A stretch of 64,000 bases of DNA from Telopea speciosissima. Lineage: Eukaryota; Streptophyta; Magnoliopsida; Proteales; Proteaceae. Both the position numbers and the translations under genes were made by a program. The notes below the pieces were generated by a model that made no database searches, was not told where the DNA came from, and worked only from the letters and a program-made list of their open reading frames with translations. The stretch is from assembly GCF_018873765.1 (NCBI RefSeq), contig NC_057925.1:22889568-22953567 (forward strand), read 5' to 3'. Shown here one piece after another: positions 30,600-43,850 of this stretch. Every line of letters starts with the position of its first letter. Position 1 is the stretch's first letter.

Positions 30600-32540
30600 T
30601 AGAGCAAAACTCCATTTTTGTGATTATTGTAGGGATGTAATAGGTGAAAACATGAACGCCCAAAAACTTTGAGAAACTGGTAATCAAGTGGGGTATGATA
30701 AACTAGTTGATACAGGGATATACAACCAATGACTCGGGAGGACATGCAGTTGATTAAGTAGACTACAGCCTCGAATACATAATTCCAATATTGGGCTGGG
30801 ATAGAACTTTGAGCTTGAAGTGAAATCAGTTTCGATGCTATGTCGATGATGGCATTCAACACTGCCTTGTTGTTCAAGTGTATGAGGATAGAAGAGGAGG
30901 TGATGAATGCCAAGGGACGCATAAAGGCAAGGTAGAGTGCGAAACACATCGCTTCAATCCATTTGGACAGAAATAATTTTTGTGAGAAAATTGACGTTCT
31001 ACAAGAGATTGAAAATGTTGGAAGGTAGAAAAAACTTCAGATTTACGCACTAGAGTAAAACTAAATAAAATTAGTGTCAACGGCAACAAATATAACAAAG
31101 TATGTTGTATTATTATTTTATAGAAGCACTTTGGGTCAAAGCACTTGTTTCAAAAAGCACTTTTTCAAGTGTGTGTCAAAGTTTCAAAATTGTGTTTTGT
31201 TTCATTCCCTCCTTTTTTTGTTTCCCTCCTCTATTTTGTTTGAAATTGGTTGTACTCTCTTGTGTGCAAGAGGCTAGAATTGAGCTCAAGAATAGTCCCA
31301 CATTGGTTGTGGGAGAGTTACTTGAGGGGTATATATATAGGATTGTTTCCTTAAGGTGTGAGCCTTTTGGAGAGGAAGACACCCTACTCTCTAGTGTGTG
31401 GGGGGTCCTTGGGGTGCTTTTGAATCGCGCGCGCGTGCGCCGAGCCGAGCCGGGCCGGGCCGAGGCCGGGGTCGGGGTGTGGACAAAACCTTATAGGAGT
31501 TTTAATGTTTTGTTTAAAACTCGATTTGGTTCACCCGTGGTTCATCTATACGGTTGAACCACACTTGTCTATTCGTACATATATATGAATAGTTACACCC
31601 CCTCCCTGTACGTGGAGGTATACATACGGTCACACCTCCCATGTAAGGGTTACACCCCCTGTACGTATATCACCGTATTCATACGGATGTATCCCTTCAT
31701 GAAAGGGTACTCCAAGATATATATATACACCATGTCATGCCTGTTTTTGATATAGACAACAGAGACGTATTGTCCCCAGCGATCCGCTCCAGAGCAGAAT
31801 CGTATTTTCGTTTAAGTAATAAGAGGGTTGTATAGCCGTTTGATATCCTTGGTACTCGTATTAGGTTACGCAACCTATACGTTTAGGAGTTGTATTTATC
31901 TTGGAGGGTAAGGTGCAAGGTCAACCCCGTTGCAGAAGAGGGGGCATCTAAATCCTTAAGGAAAGTATCTTACAGATACGACTCAACTCGATTGTCCGTG
32001 CTTCTTCCTTTCTGGTTCGTTTCACTCTGCAACTGGTGTGTGATAACAGGTATTTCTCTATTTCTGTATATCTGCTTTGTCTTACAGTATATACCTAGTA
32101 TAACAAAGTAACATTGACCATCTGAAGAAATAGTGGGGAAGCTTCCCACACATTACTAACTATCAAATCCAAAGGAACAGCACTACGAGAAGAACCAATT
32201 GGTAAATTGAGTTTCTTAGCCATGCCCAGTTGGCAGGCAGTACATAAAGAAGAAAAACTAGTAGAAGATGTAGGTAAATAATGAGTGTGTAACATGAGAC
32301 AAAGGGCAGGTTTATGAGGGTGGCCTAAATGATGATGCCAGCTTTCAATGGAAGTGCATTTAGCGATATGAGCAGATGGGGGGAGATAGAGACAATGTAG
32401 TGAGGGTGTAGAGTGCTACTTTACTCGGACCGGACAGTAGAGTAGTCTTGGCTTGGCTTTCTAATCCTTGACAAGAAAATGAGATGCATGAAATTTAGAA
32501 AACACGTTATTATCTTGAGAAAAATGTTGAACAAATAATA
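30600..32540 (-). pseudogene. Copia GAG-pre-integrase and integrase, split by a solo LTR
   Basis: Right piece (32295-32106) encodes TSFSSLCTACQLGMAKKLNL and PLDLIVSNVWEASP, the usual H2C2-side motif followed by 'xSDVWG'. Left piece (31097-30599) has the later integrase with VEAVVYLINCMSS-like and VFGRSCFHLLHPYNNHK sequence. Reading frame is lost several times. Confidence 0.8.
31103..32105. mobile_element. Solo LTR, Copia-like, 1003 bp
   Basis: TGTTGTATTATT...CCTAGTATAACA bounded by a perfect 5-bp duplication AAGTA (31098-31102, 32106-32110) inside the Copia integrase. It has the internal motif AGTCCCACATTGGTTGTGGG followed by GGGTATATATATAGG (a probable TATA box ~31329-31340) and a GC-rich stretch (31426-31480). 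No second LTR, primer site or polypurine tract is present, so it is the product of LTR-LTR recombination. In the plus orientation the TATA context suggests plus-strand transcription. Confidence 0.85.
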
Positions 32541-32659
32541 ATGGTTTTGTAAGGGAGGGAACATACAAAACATTAGAAAGAAAATTGGAATAGGAGGGGA
32601 AGAGAGAGAAGATGAATCAATGTGAGTAATGGGAAGTCCCTTACTGCTACCAACTTGAA

Positions 32660-33640
32660 GGTGTTGGGAACTAGTGTAAGTATCATTAAATGATGATAGA
32701 GATTGAATGTCCGGCGTGACGTGATGAGTAGCTCTGTATCCGGATACCAGGTAAGTGCAACCAATGGGGAAGGGTAATGGATAGATGGATGAGAGTTGGT
32801 GGTGGGGTAAGGGGTTGAGTGTGTAAGATAGGCCAATGGTGGGGGGGGGGGGGAGATAGGCAGGATGAGTGACAAGGGAAGGGGTGGTGAGTTCCTATAG
32901 AAGCAAGTACTTGCCACGTGATTTGTCTAATGACAGATAACGAAAAACATACCACGGCCATCAGGACCCCCACAACCACAACTGTTGCACCCCCATCCAC
33001 CACGACCACGACCCCTAAGGTTTGAGGTGGTGGTAGGCTGACAGTGGGGGTCGAGGGTTGACTTAGATGTGCTGAAGGTGGTGGGGTAGGGTGGTAGAGT
33101 CATTGATGGAGAGCTTGTTGATGGACGTGTTGTTCAATAATTCTTAGTTCAACAGGAACTCATGTAGCTATATGTACGAGATAGGATCTTACGAGTCAAT
33201 TATGACAATACAATAGCCATGAAATCCTAGCGGACAGAGTGGAAAATATGAAGGTTAAAGTCATCTAAGACAATAGCTTATCAGCTGCAACAAGTTCACC
33301 AACAATCAATTTTGCGTATTGAAGGAACTGGGTGATGTATTTGTCTACCTACATAGATAGATTTTGGAGTGACATGTACAATGACATCAGGCACGTGTTG
33401 GAGAGGGAACCTGTAGGCCATTCCACAGGTCTTTTTTGCTAGTCTTTTCAATTGCAATGGGAATAGTATCTTCGGAGGGGGGCGTGATCAACAGACTCGT
33501 GATGATATTGTTCTGTTTCAGCCAGGCACGAGCGGCAATGGGATTGGTGGAACATGGAGTGGTCCCATCAACGAATCCACACAGGCATTGGCCATGGAGA
33601 TAACGTGTGATCCGAGTGTACCAAAAAATATAGTTCTTCA
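32660..33640 (-). pseudogene. Copia gag and protease remnants
   Basis: Minus-strand fragments give AWLKQNNIITSLLI (33530-33480; gag), a Gly/Arg-rich stretch and zinc-knuckle relic with VICH-stop-TNHVASTCFYR (32960-32890). A protease-like YPDTE segment with ATHHVT-type sequence follows (32760-32700), where a Gly codon expected in DTGA is changed. All are frame-disrupted. Confidence 0.6.
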
Positions 33641-33700
33641 GGGAGAGTTTTATAGAGAGAAAATGTTAGGAGCCAGAGAGAAGAGCCACGGCAGGGGCAA

Positions 33701-34043
33701 GCACAAGAGAAGGAGGCAGGAGTAGAGAGGGGATAATAGTGCTTAACCAAAGCCTGTTTAATGTCTAATTTTGAATTTTTCAGAATTCATGGATTTTCTA
33801 AAATTTTAAATTTTGATTGTCATTACGTGTTGGGACTCATCCTTGGAGGTCATTAACTCATCTAGGTTCATTCCTTGGCCCCCAAGTCATCCCAAGTCGT
33901 GGTTAAACACAACTAAGACTCTATTGGGATTGGTCAAAAGGTGTTGGCACACATTTGCACCCTAGATGAAAAACCAACTCCAAGATACAAGTTGGATGAC
34001 TTAGATTGGGTCTAGTCACCCAAAAACATGTTAAAGGAGTTGT

Positions 34044-34045
<2 letters not shown>
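33701..34045. other. Unassigned sequence
   Basis: Could contain the lost 5' end of the Copia element, but no LTR terminus or primer site is visible. Confidence 0.35.

Positions 34046-34129
<84 letters not shown>
34046..34129. repeat. Compound microsatellite (AT)n(GA)n
   Basis: About 47 bp of alternating AT directly followed by about 37 bp of alternating GA. Likely length-polymorphic. Confidence 0.97.
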
Positions 34130-34130
<1 letters not shown>

Positions 34131-34695
34131 TACAAGTCTTCTCAAGTTGAGAAGGGATCCCCTTTGGTCTTTTGATCTTTGACTACCTTGAGCTTTGGCT
34201 AGAAGATGAGTCTTAGTAAGAAAAAGTAAAACCCTAAGTTGTGGGTATTTGGAATTCAATATTGGGAGTTTCTCCTAAGTTAAGAGCAGTCTCCAATCTT
34301 CTATTTCGTGGTTCTTCAATAAGGTAAGGTTCCAAGTTTGATTTTTGGGTTTACATCTTGTCGTATCTTCTTTTCCTTCTTGGTTTGCATACCCCAAAGT
34401 TGTATGATCCTACATATCAATAAATGTTTCATATTGATATATTATATATATGCTCTCTCCTATCCATGGCTGATTTACCTTCCTTGAATATAGCATCTTG
34501 TTCTTCTCTATGTATCTAAGTCAGATCATTCTAAGTTAAGGTATCATGTTGTTTTACTATGTTTCCTTTGGTGGGTTCATGATGAATCTTTTGACATGTT
34601 GTGTGATGATTCATGGATCAATATAGTCAATGAATTCATCTTAATAGTAGATGTTTTTTCTATTTGTGTGCATATAGTTTAAGATTCATATTAAG
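34130..34695. other. Unassigned sequence
   Basis: No coding or repeat structure that I can support. Confidence 0.35.
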
Positions 34696-34703
34696 CTTTT
34701 ATG

Positions 34704-37010
34704 TAATTTTTTTTTTTAAACTAAAAGATCATTTATATTAAATGAAAAAAATGAAAAAATACAAGCTGGACTAAAACCAATACACCAACAAAAAACAAGA
34801 CGGACCCCTATCACCTACGGCAAAGCCATCAACGGGAGGGGCAAGCTCGCAACATTAAGGAAAAATAAATAGAAATTCCATCATAACATACGATATCAGG
34901 GACGACATTGAGTATTAGTCAACAATTCGTCCCATATAGAGGGGGGGGGCACCATGGTTGAAGAAACTTCCAATCTCATAGTTGTTCTTGCTAAAAAATC
35001 AGCAAGGGGGCTGGCTTCTCTAAACCAGTGGGAGACTTTCCAATCGAAAGAGGACAAGAAAGACTACAAAGCCAGCCAAGCTTGACGAACAAACCATGGA
35101 ACAACATTCGACGATAGCAAAAGGATAATTGAAACCGAGTCACACTCCACCTAAATCTTCTAAAAGCCAAGGTCTTTAACTAACTCCAAGCCATGAATAA
35201 TAGCAAAGAATTCAGCTTCAAATTTTGTTTATACTCCAAGAAATCTTCTAAAAGAGAAAACGACATTGGCTAGCTCATCGCGAAAAAATTCCTCCTACAC
35301 CAGCTCTCCCTGGATTTTCCAAAGAACAACCGTCAATATTTACCTTTAACCAACCAGTAGGGGGAGGACACCAAAAAACTTCTAAGGGATACCGAAGAGG
35401 TCTAGACCAAAGGGGGATAATACCCAAACGTCTAAATAGTAGCAGGTCATTCATTGAAGCAAGATGACTATTAAAATTGATAGAAAGGAACAGAAATTCT
35501 CGCTTAACTAAGTTCCAAACCTGGGCATGGGAGTGTTTTTTACCATTGAACCTCCTTGCATTACATTTCAACCAGGTGAAGAAAGGAATCAGAATCGATC
35601 CCACAAGCCAAACTTCTTTGAGAGAGAGAATACAAGACTTTCTTTTCCACCAAAGAAGAACACCTACACACGATTGAGGTTTCCAAGACACTCCAAAGAG
35701 ATTAAGAAAAGAGGACTAGAGGGTTTTAATGAAACCACAGTGAAGAAAAATATGATTGAGTGATTCTTCTTCTTTGTGACAAAGCTCGCACCGAGAGGGG
35801 AGTAGAACTCCCTTATTCCTCACCTTATCGTCAGTCGGCAATTTACCATAAAGAAGTCTCTAGGCAAAGACCGAGTGACTCGGAAGAAGAGCTTTACCCC
35901 AAAAAATCTTTGACCAGGGTACCTTTGGCTTGACCTCTCACAGGGCATTCCAGGAAGAGTTGATCAAGAAAATTTCTGATGATGATAGACACCAAGATAC
36001 AACATCCTCCAATATTGAATTTGGAAGCTTCACCAATTTTTTCAAAGAGAAAATATTAGAGAGACAGCAGGATTCCACATCAAGGTACACCCACTCTGAC
36101 CCCTCAATAAAATCATCAAGATGCAAGACCATACCACGGAAAAAAAAGTTGAATCTAGACCAGAGAGCTCTTCAATAGAAGACGGACCCAACCACCTATC
36201 CTTTCATGTCCGAATTTTTTTTCCATCATCTACAGTCCATCATATCATTCCTGCTCCATCACAAAATTCTAAAGTTTTTCACACCACGACAAACTAAAGA
36301 TGATTTATTTCCTCTCTTGAGGTCCATTCTTGTTGACAAATCTAGCACGAAAAAATTTACTCATAGCCGACTCCCGATGCTTGATTTGCCAAACAAGTTT
36401 GCAAAGAAGGGATTTATTAACATCCCTCAACCGTCTAATGCCCAAACTCCCTTCTAATTTGGGTCTATACACATCAACTCACTTAATTGAAACTTTCTTT
36501 ATTGAATCCATATCACCACTCTAGATAAAATTTCTCATCCACCACTCCATGGTTTTGATTAGAGATTCAGGCCACCAGTAAATGGAGAAATTATGACCAG
36601 GGATGTCGAGATAACCGACCTGATCAGCTCAACCCTGCCTGCCATCATAAGCAACTTGCCCTTACAACCTGTCAGCCGATTCTTCACCTTATCCAATAGA
36701 GGAAGAAGGTGATATCTTTTGACTCTGCCTTTAAAGATCTGCACACCCAAATACCGAGTAGGGAGAGAACAGGATGGAATCCTAAAATCTCAAAAATACA
36801 TTATTTTCGACGAGAAGAAACATTCCCAAAAAAACTTTTACTTTTCTTCAAGTTAATCCACTGATTTGAGAATTCTTAGTACTTAGATAGGAATGACTTC
36901 AGGTTGCGCACATACTTCAACAACTCATTCATAAATATGAACATATTGTCTGCAAAAAGGAGATGAGTTGGGACATCCACACCTCTTGGACCAGGGAGGG
37001 ACTTTATCAA
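34704..37010 (-). mobile_element. 5'-truncated L1-type LINE, minus strand
   Basis: On the minus strand the order is RT (HLLFADNMFIFMNELLKY at ~36960, the FADD-type catalytic box with the last Asp changed to Asn; then KLLMMAGRVELIRSVIS at 36660), a zf-RVT region (~36100-35750) and an RNase H-like end (PTGWLKVNIDGCSLENPGRAGVGGIF, ~35370-35280). A poly-A tail reads as the T-run at 34707-34717. Direct CTTTTATG flanks (34696-34703, 37011-37018) are a plausible target duplication. Several frame breaks; inactive. Confidence 0.85.
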
Positions 37011-37018
37011 CTTTTATG

Positions 37019-38276
37019 CTAGTTTTCGTATCTCATTACATATTTATTTCTTTTGTTAGATTTAGGCTCCTTTTTTATTATGTATTAGCATATGTTTAAG
37101 TGTTTCATGCATCATAGGCTTTTACATGCATCTTGCATGTTTTCTACCTCTTCTATGATTTTCATTGTTAAAATAGATGTTTTGCCATATTTTCTATGTT
37201 TTTTAAATCTCAATTTTAGGGCTTTATGATTAAAATCATATTTTTAGCGTTTTATCATCCTTTTCACCATTGATTTAGGGATTTTTAGAGATTTTAAGAG
37301 GCTCGTTGTAGTCCTCGGGGCGTTTTGATAATTTTATAATATTTTATTATGCACAAATTTAAATGCGTATGTTATTTGTGTTAGGTTATAGAAGTAGGGA
37401 TTTCCTACTGTTTTGGGGTCTAATTAGCCTCATTAGGGTTTTCCTCATTTTTACATGCATTTAGGGTTTGATTTTGAGTCCTCATTCATGGTACGTTGCA
37501 CGTTGTGTTAAATTCAGTATACTAATTTTTACCTTGCAGTCGAACCTCCAAGTATATGATTCTCAACCATAGCTTTTACTTTCTGTATTGATATATTTAT
37601 TTCAGTTGCATGTATTAAATTTAAATTAGCCAAGTAATATAGAGACTGGTTTAACGGGGGGGACCAGGATATTTAACACCTTCCCTGGACTGTAACATTG
37701 AGCCATACTTAGTTCAATGGCTCGACTAATTCCCCTTTGGATAAGTAGTGGAATCATTCTTTATTATGCGTAGGACCTAGATTCTAATCTAGGTGGAAAC
37801 CCTCTGATTTGATCCATCTCTCATTTTGTATGAGGTGGAGGAAACATGGTGATCCCCGCGTTTGCCTATTGTTCTCACAGGTGGTAGAAGAATGGTTGAG
37901 CAATCTGAGATGGCCACCTAAATTGATAGCTATCTCAAGTATTGTATTCCCCCAAGAGGAACAATAATTCTATCCAGAAAAGCCCAACCCATGGGTTGGA
38001 TTTTCATTGCACCCAGCACACCCCCATGTACTTTCACTTGGCTAGTAGTTGATGAACAATACCTGAGGTACTATTCATTGCATGAACAATAACAGCCTCC
38101 TTTTTCTTCTCTTCAAAAACTGCAAGCCAAGTGGTCTGTTGCTTTCATAAAGAAGAAGAAGAAGAGAATAAGATAAATCAAATCCATCTCACAACCAATC
38201 CACATGTAAATCCTAAAAACAACAACCACCATGGCCACTACATGTTATTAAATCATTGTGTTCGTCAATGAACTAG
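37019..38276. other. Unassigned, possibly LTR-element-derived
   Basis: Contains GGATATTTAACACCTTCCC near 37666, a phrase I associate with non-autonomous plant LTR elements, but no termini or ORFs define one. Confidence 0.3.
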
Positions 38277-38700
38277 GTCTATGATACCGATTGATGCAAG
38301 AGTGGAAGTAAGTAGTCATTGGCGGTGCTAGGAAAAAATTCTTTCAAAAGAATTCAATTAACATGATGAACAAAATCAATAACTAGGAGAGTGGGTTACT
38401 TAGAACTCACAAATAGCAAGTTCCTCCAAAGGAATGCAACACTTGGTGATGATCCATGCTTCGCTTGTACCATTTCCAATGACCATAATCCAAGGCTGAA
38501 GATGAAGAGACTTTCTCTTCCTTCTCTTGAACAAAAATAATGTTATGTTCACTCTTATGCAATTAGGGTTTTACCTTAGCCTTTAAACTAAGCTAATATA
38601 GGAGATTACAACTTAATGGTAAAACATCATCTCAAGTGGTGTAAAATTAAAAGGTGATCATTTGGATCCAACCAGGTGCACCACTTTCTTCTCTTTTTTT
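38277..38700 (-). mobile_element. Possible Copia 5' LTR fragment with decayed PBS
   Basis: TCTATGATACCGATTGATGCAAG at 38279-38301 is the reverse complement of a decayed TGGTATCAGAGC-type site next to an LTR end. The sequence to the right would be LTR; its far edge is not visible. Confidence 0.3.
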
Positions 38701-40876
38701 TTTTTTCTTCTTTCAAACTAAAAACTAGGAAAGAAAGGTGACGATCTTGCGAATTACTTTTGAAAATAAAAAAGAAAAGCAAAAATCAAATCATATGTAA
38801 GAACCATAGCATTTCGTGACTCATTGGTAAATCCACTATGATTCACTATCAACCAATACCAATAATGTGGGACCATTAACATGGTTAAAATGAATTTGAA
38901 GTCCGGACGCAGTTTGGTATTCTTTCTACCACTATCTTAGTACGTAGATGGTTTTAATGAATAGTTGGCAATCTTTTTTAAATTATCATTAATTGCATAA
39001 ATAACAATCTTACAATGACGTAAATTGAAACCCCCAATGTTAACAATTTTTATTACGTTTTCTCCCCTCACACAACTCTGTTGCCATTTACCGGGGCTTC
39101 CATTCAAAGCTTATAGCACTTCTCCTTTCGACCTTCCAACATTAGGCAGGTGTCAAACTCTGTACATTGTGCTATTAGTAAAGTCATGTGTTTTTAATAA
39201 ATAGTCACTACCCTTGGGATGTGCCATTTTCCTAACATCCACAATAGACATTGCAGGCATGGAATTAAATCATCGCCATAAACCAATCCATTGCACATTA
39301 ATACTAGAGCATCATGACATGTGAGTGGAAGAACAAAGTATAAAAATAAATTTTAACCAATTTTATTTAATATAATAAGAAATAAAATATTTTTGCAAAC
39401 TCTTTACAAAACAATTATCGGCCCTTGATTTCGACCAATCACAGTTCAACAACTCCCTCATTTGGATGTTCTCTCTAACATGCAGTGAAAACCATATCGA
39501 GCTTCACCCTATTCAAATTCATACCTTGCACGTCGAGCATACTAATATGTTTCTAGTCCTGTTAGGCATCAACCATTGACAGATGTACAACATACTGATG
39601 CAACAATAAGTACTTTTCAGGTACAAGAAAAGACAACTACCAAAGATTTTTGTTGCCAAACACAACTAGCAGTGAATCATTTCAGAATCTCAATAGATCA
39701 ATATTTAACACATATAAATGCTTACATCTATATTCCCATACCAATCCCTATTGAGGAAAGATACAATGTGGCAACCCTAAAATAAAGTGTCTAATTTTGT
39801 CCATAGTTGTGAGCAGATAAACAATACTTTTGGGTTGTTGCGCACAAGATGATTTATAATCATAAGCATTAAATCATAACTGTAATTAATTTATTTAATC
39901 TCATTAAATTAGATTTGATGGACATACATTAAATGTCAAAATATCCAACAAAATGAATAAAAGCGTAAAAAATGCATTGTCGTCGAAGATGGGTACATGA
40001 TTTTGTGGTGTGGATTCAGAGGTGTGATGGCAAAGTGTAGTGAGCAGTGCGCAGAGGGGGAGATGCAAAGGGTAATGTATCATGGTTGTAGTGTGCATTT
40101 TGGCATGGGTTGCAGTGACTTTCGATCACAAGTGATGTACGGTAACAACAACGAATGGTGAGATACTTTTCACCCCATCTGACGGTCAACAAAGTGCTAC
40201 CATATGAGATTTCATTATAGACCACTAGTGTGTAGATCCCCCTTGTATTTTTCGTGGATGTTATAGTTGTTTTTTAACTTAAAAAAGTAATAGTTATTTA
40301 AGTAATAAATCCATAATTTATGTGAGCATATTGTATTTTGTGGTGTTGTATTTTTCAGATCTGAACATATAAACTTCCAAAATTTTTACCCGCTCTCCAA
40401 ATACTTGGAACATGTTTTTTAATAATCTCATTAAAATTATAGCAAAAATTGACATGTGAGAAAGAAACTTTTATCTTTAGATAGGTACGTAATTTATTTA
40501 GGAGGGAGGGAGGGAAGATGAGAACCAGGAGGCTTGAACTCAGGAGGTAGGGTGGGCTTTTACTCTCCACACTTCCACCAATTGTGCTAGGCAATTCTCC
40601 CATTTTTTTTTTCTAGGGGAGGGGGTGTTGGAGGGAGATGTGAGCAGAAAACTTTAGTATCTACTTAATCATAAATTTTCAACCCTTAACTGCTATGTGG
40701 TAGAATTTGGTGAAACAGTCTACCCATTCCATATTCAGAAATCCGGGGGCATTTGAGATTGGTAAAGCTCAAGGTAATATATAAATCATAGATCACATTT
40801 CATGACTAGTCAAGAATCTCTAAATCAATACAAGACCACAGGAGGCTTGATTACAAGCTTATAACCAAGGTCCTTT
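38701..40876. other. Unassigned intergenic sequence
   Basis: AT-rich, with only short chance ORFs on both strands. I see no repeat boundaries or RNA genes. Confidence 0.4.
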
Positions 40877-40881
40877 GATCT

Positions 40882-41678
40882 TGATACATCCAAGATTCAC
40901 CGAACCAGTCAGTGACTGCCACGTGTCATAAAGCGACCCGCTCCAGAACCAAGGAGAACCAACTGGGGGTCCAACCCGGGTGAGGCCGCGCCTGCACCCA
41001 AGCGCCGGCCTCACCCAGGCGCGGCCTCACACCCAGGCGTGGCCTCTCACCCAAGCGCGGCCTACACCCAGGCGTCGGCCTCACCCAGGAGCGGGCTCTC
41101 ACCCAGACGCGGCCTGTACCCAGGCGCGGCCTCACCCAGGCGTGGTCTCACACCCAGGCGCGGCATCGTGGACGCAGACGTGATGTACACGGACTCCGAG
41201 GCCACTCGTCTATGACCCAATCGTGTCACTACAGACTTATGCCACCACCAGGACTCTGGGCCACCGCTTAGAAGTCACGTCACCCAGATGGATTCAAGCA
41301 CCAATGGCGTTATCGCCACACGCGAGTATCTATCCGCCAAAGATCTTGATACCACTAGGACACTCCCTCCTGCGGGGAGATGGCCAATCAGGATAGAGTC
41401 CTGCTACCCAGGGCCTCTATCCACTCAACGGCACACTCGCCATCAAACTGGGACTCTCCACACCGCCATACACTACTATAAAAGGCAAGGTACACAACCC
41501 CATCAAGGGACATCTGAACTCATATTGAATAATCACTATTCATCTATTTGCTCAGGAGATCTAACTTTGGCATTGGAGAGCCGTAGGCCAGAACCACATC
41601 GGTTCTCTCTGTTGACCCCTTGGTCCACTTGCAGGTGACGGCACTCGTAGGACCGCCCGACGATTTCTCAACGCAACA
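40882..41678 (+). repeat. 5' LTR of the Tat element, with about 10 internal minisatellite units
   Basis: 797 bp. CACCCAGGCGCGGCCT-type units fill ~40977-41168. TATA box TATAAAA at 41477-41483 lies ~200 bp before the LTR end. The last bases are GCAACA. Confidence 0.93.
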
Positions 41679-41680
41679 GA

Positions 41681-41697
41681 TTGGCACCTTCTGTGGG
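41681..41697 (+). promoter_or_regulatory. Primer-binding site of the Tat element
   Basis: TTGGCACCTTCTGTGGG is a variant of the TTGGCGCCGTCTGTGGG site common in Tat-related elements. I do not assign the tRNA with confidence. Confidence 0.8.
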
Positions 41698-41744
41698 AAC
41701 GACGCTAGCCATTACATCTACTAGCTCGCTTCCATATTCATTCA

Positions 41745-43850
41745 ATGGCACGAAGGAAGACTACCACCACCAACAACGTGTCGAGGGATGGATCACCACC
41801 CCCAGAGTGCTCTCGTCACAGAGCCAATGACCAGGACCATGTCCGTCTGGAGGAAGAGATCCCCCTTAATGACCAGTTTATGGTTGACGAGCCCAACAAT
41901 GACGAGGCAGACGACGTGGTGGTGGAGGTGATACCTGACCCCAATGCACCAGCAACTGTGGGTCAGATCAACGACCTGTAGCGATAGATCCTCGATGAAC
42001 AACGACTCTTTCAAGAATACTTGACACAGCGTGCGACGTCTCACAGACGAAGGACGTCGTCGTCAGCAAGGGCAGAGTCCACACCTCAACAAGAGCCAAA
42101 CCCTAGGAGATCATCTCCCAGGGGCGTGGGATCAGAGAGACTTGCACGACGGGCAACCCCCACTCCACAGCTGGGGGAGCCTTCCCAGCGTCCCAGGAGA
42201 ACAAGAGACTTCTCGCCATGGTCAGAGCATGGGAGGACACCAACACCCAGGGCGAGGGTGCCTAGCCCGGAGAGATCGGTCCGGAGGTCTGTGTTCGACG
42301 GATGACTTGAGGAAGGTCACATACCACAACGAAGTCGGACCTACAAAGAGGAAAGCCCCTCACCTTCGCGACAGGGTTCATCACGGCGTGACCATGCACC
42401 ACCCTGCCAACACTCAAGGCGGGAGGGGACATCCAGGAGAGAGCGTGAACAAGGTCACAGTGAACGTCTGGCCAGGCGTGAGGGACAGACATGGGATGAG
42501 GAGCTCGATCGAAGACTCTGTGACCTGGATGAGAAGGTGGAAGGGTTGAAGAAGAAGACCAAAGGCGAGACACATTCCATACCTGGACAACATCCATTCT
42601 CGACAGAGATCATGTCAGCCACACTATCTTCCAGGTTCTGACTACCCACCTTTGAACTTTATAGTGGTACCACGGACCCTAATGACCACATCAACTACTT
42701 TAATGGCATGATGACGCTGTATGGTGGGTCAGACGTGGTCTCCTGTCGGGCATTCCCTGCATCCCTCAAGGAAGCAGCCACATCATGGTTCTCCAGGCTA
42801 CGACTGAGATCTATAGGCACGTTCGTGGAGCTATGCGAACAGTTCGTCACCCGCTTCCAGAGCAGTGTCAAGCAGAAGAAGACCACTGTCAACCTACTGA
42901 ACGTGGTACAGAACCCTGGGGAATATGTTAGCAGGTTCACCAAGGAGTCCCTGGAGGTTCAAGACTTGGATGACCAGACACAGCATGCAGCCCTAGCAGG
43001 AGGTATCAGGGACCTGGACCTGATCAAGGATCTGGCACGTCATGAGACCAGGACTATGAAAGAGCTCCTGGAGTGGTGCAACGAGTTTGTAAATATGGTC
43101 GAGGTACTACAAGCTAGAACGAAGATAATCGAGGCCAAGCCGTAGGACAACAAGAGGTCAGCACCTGATGACCATAAAGAAAGTAAGAGGTCGAGGATAG
43201 AGTGTCGACAAGAGAAGGGCGACCGCCCATCTGGGAGGACTGACCGTCGCCCAGAGAGAAGTGAGAGGGCAAGCAGCCCTGAGTTCACACCACTGAACAC
43301 CACCAGGTCCCAGATACTCATGCAGATCCAAGATCGTAACCTACTCCATTGGCCACGACCTATGCTAGCAGGACCAGAGAAGCGAAATCCTAACAAGTAC
43401 TGTTTCTTCCACAAAGAGAATGGGCATGACACAGAGGAGTGCTATCAATTAAAGAAAGAGATGGAACAACTTATAAGAACAGGAAGCTTGAACAAGTATG
43501 TGAAGGGGAGACGTGACAACCTCTCAGGCCAAGGAGACAGAGGTCGTGATCAAGACAGAGTAGAATCAAGACGGGAAGAAAGAAGAACAAATCGAGAGAG
43601 AGACCCCCCAGAAGAGCGGAGAGATGCAACAGAACCTAGTGGCACCAAGGGACCTCCTATCCTCACCATACTTGGAGGACCGGGGCAAGAGTCCACCAAA
43701 AAAGCTAAAGCCCATGCCAGGTTCATGGGAGTGGAAGAGAAGCCAAACAAGATAGCCAAGACCGAGACGGTGATCTCCTTCTCGGATGAAGACCTGGAAG
43801 GACTAAGCTTCCCACATGAGGATGCCCTGGTAGTACAGGTGGAGGTAGCC
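41745..43850 (+). pseudogene. Tat gag, one frame with several nonsense codons
   Basis: From ATG 41745 a single frame runs without frameshift, broken at 41979 (TAG), 41985 (TAG), 42303 (TGA), near 42637 (TGA) and 43143 (TAG). It is Arg/Ser/Pro-rich at first, then carries the retrotransposon gag core (LPTFELYSGTTDPNDH, FPASLKEAATSWFSRL, EQFVTRFQSSVKQKK, GEYVSRFTKESLEV, ~42640-43100) and a knuckle-like YCFFHKENGHDTEECYQLK (~43396-43455), the plant variant that uses His for one Cys, and LNKYV. Each stop is one C-to-T change from a Gln or Arg codon. Non-functional as it stands. Confidence 0.88.

Larger units (their letters stand above)
27500..33700 (-). mobile_element. Decayed Ty1/Copia retrotransposon, minus strand
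   Basis: Reading right to left: gag remnants (33640-32870), a zinc-knuckle relic and protease (32960-32700), GAG-pre-integrase and integrase (32540-30600, split by a solo LTR), then reverse transcriptase and RNase H (30117-28690). The polypurine tract CTTGAGGGG (minus, with H4 inserted in it) and a probable 3' LTR end TGTATCAACAG (plus 27869 leftwards) follow. The left LTR limit is not defined, and no 5' LTR or primer site was found on the right. Many frameshifts and stops. Confidence 0.82.

Noticed and set aside
31425..31485. GC-rich island that might be a host promoter
   Set aside because: It lies in a solo LTR defined by a 5-bp target duplication, and no gene follows.
40980..41183. Arg/Pro-rich ORFs in GC-rich LTR repeats (also 50108-50377 and 49130-49330)
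   Set aside because: Artefacts of the ~17-bp minisatellite in stop-poor GC-rich sequence.
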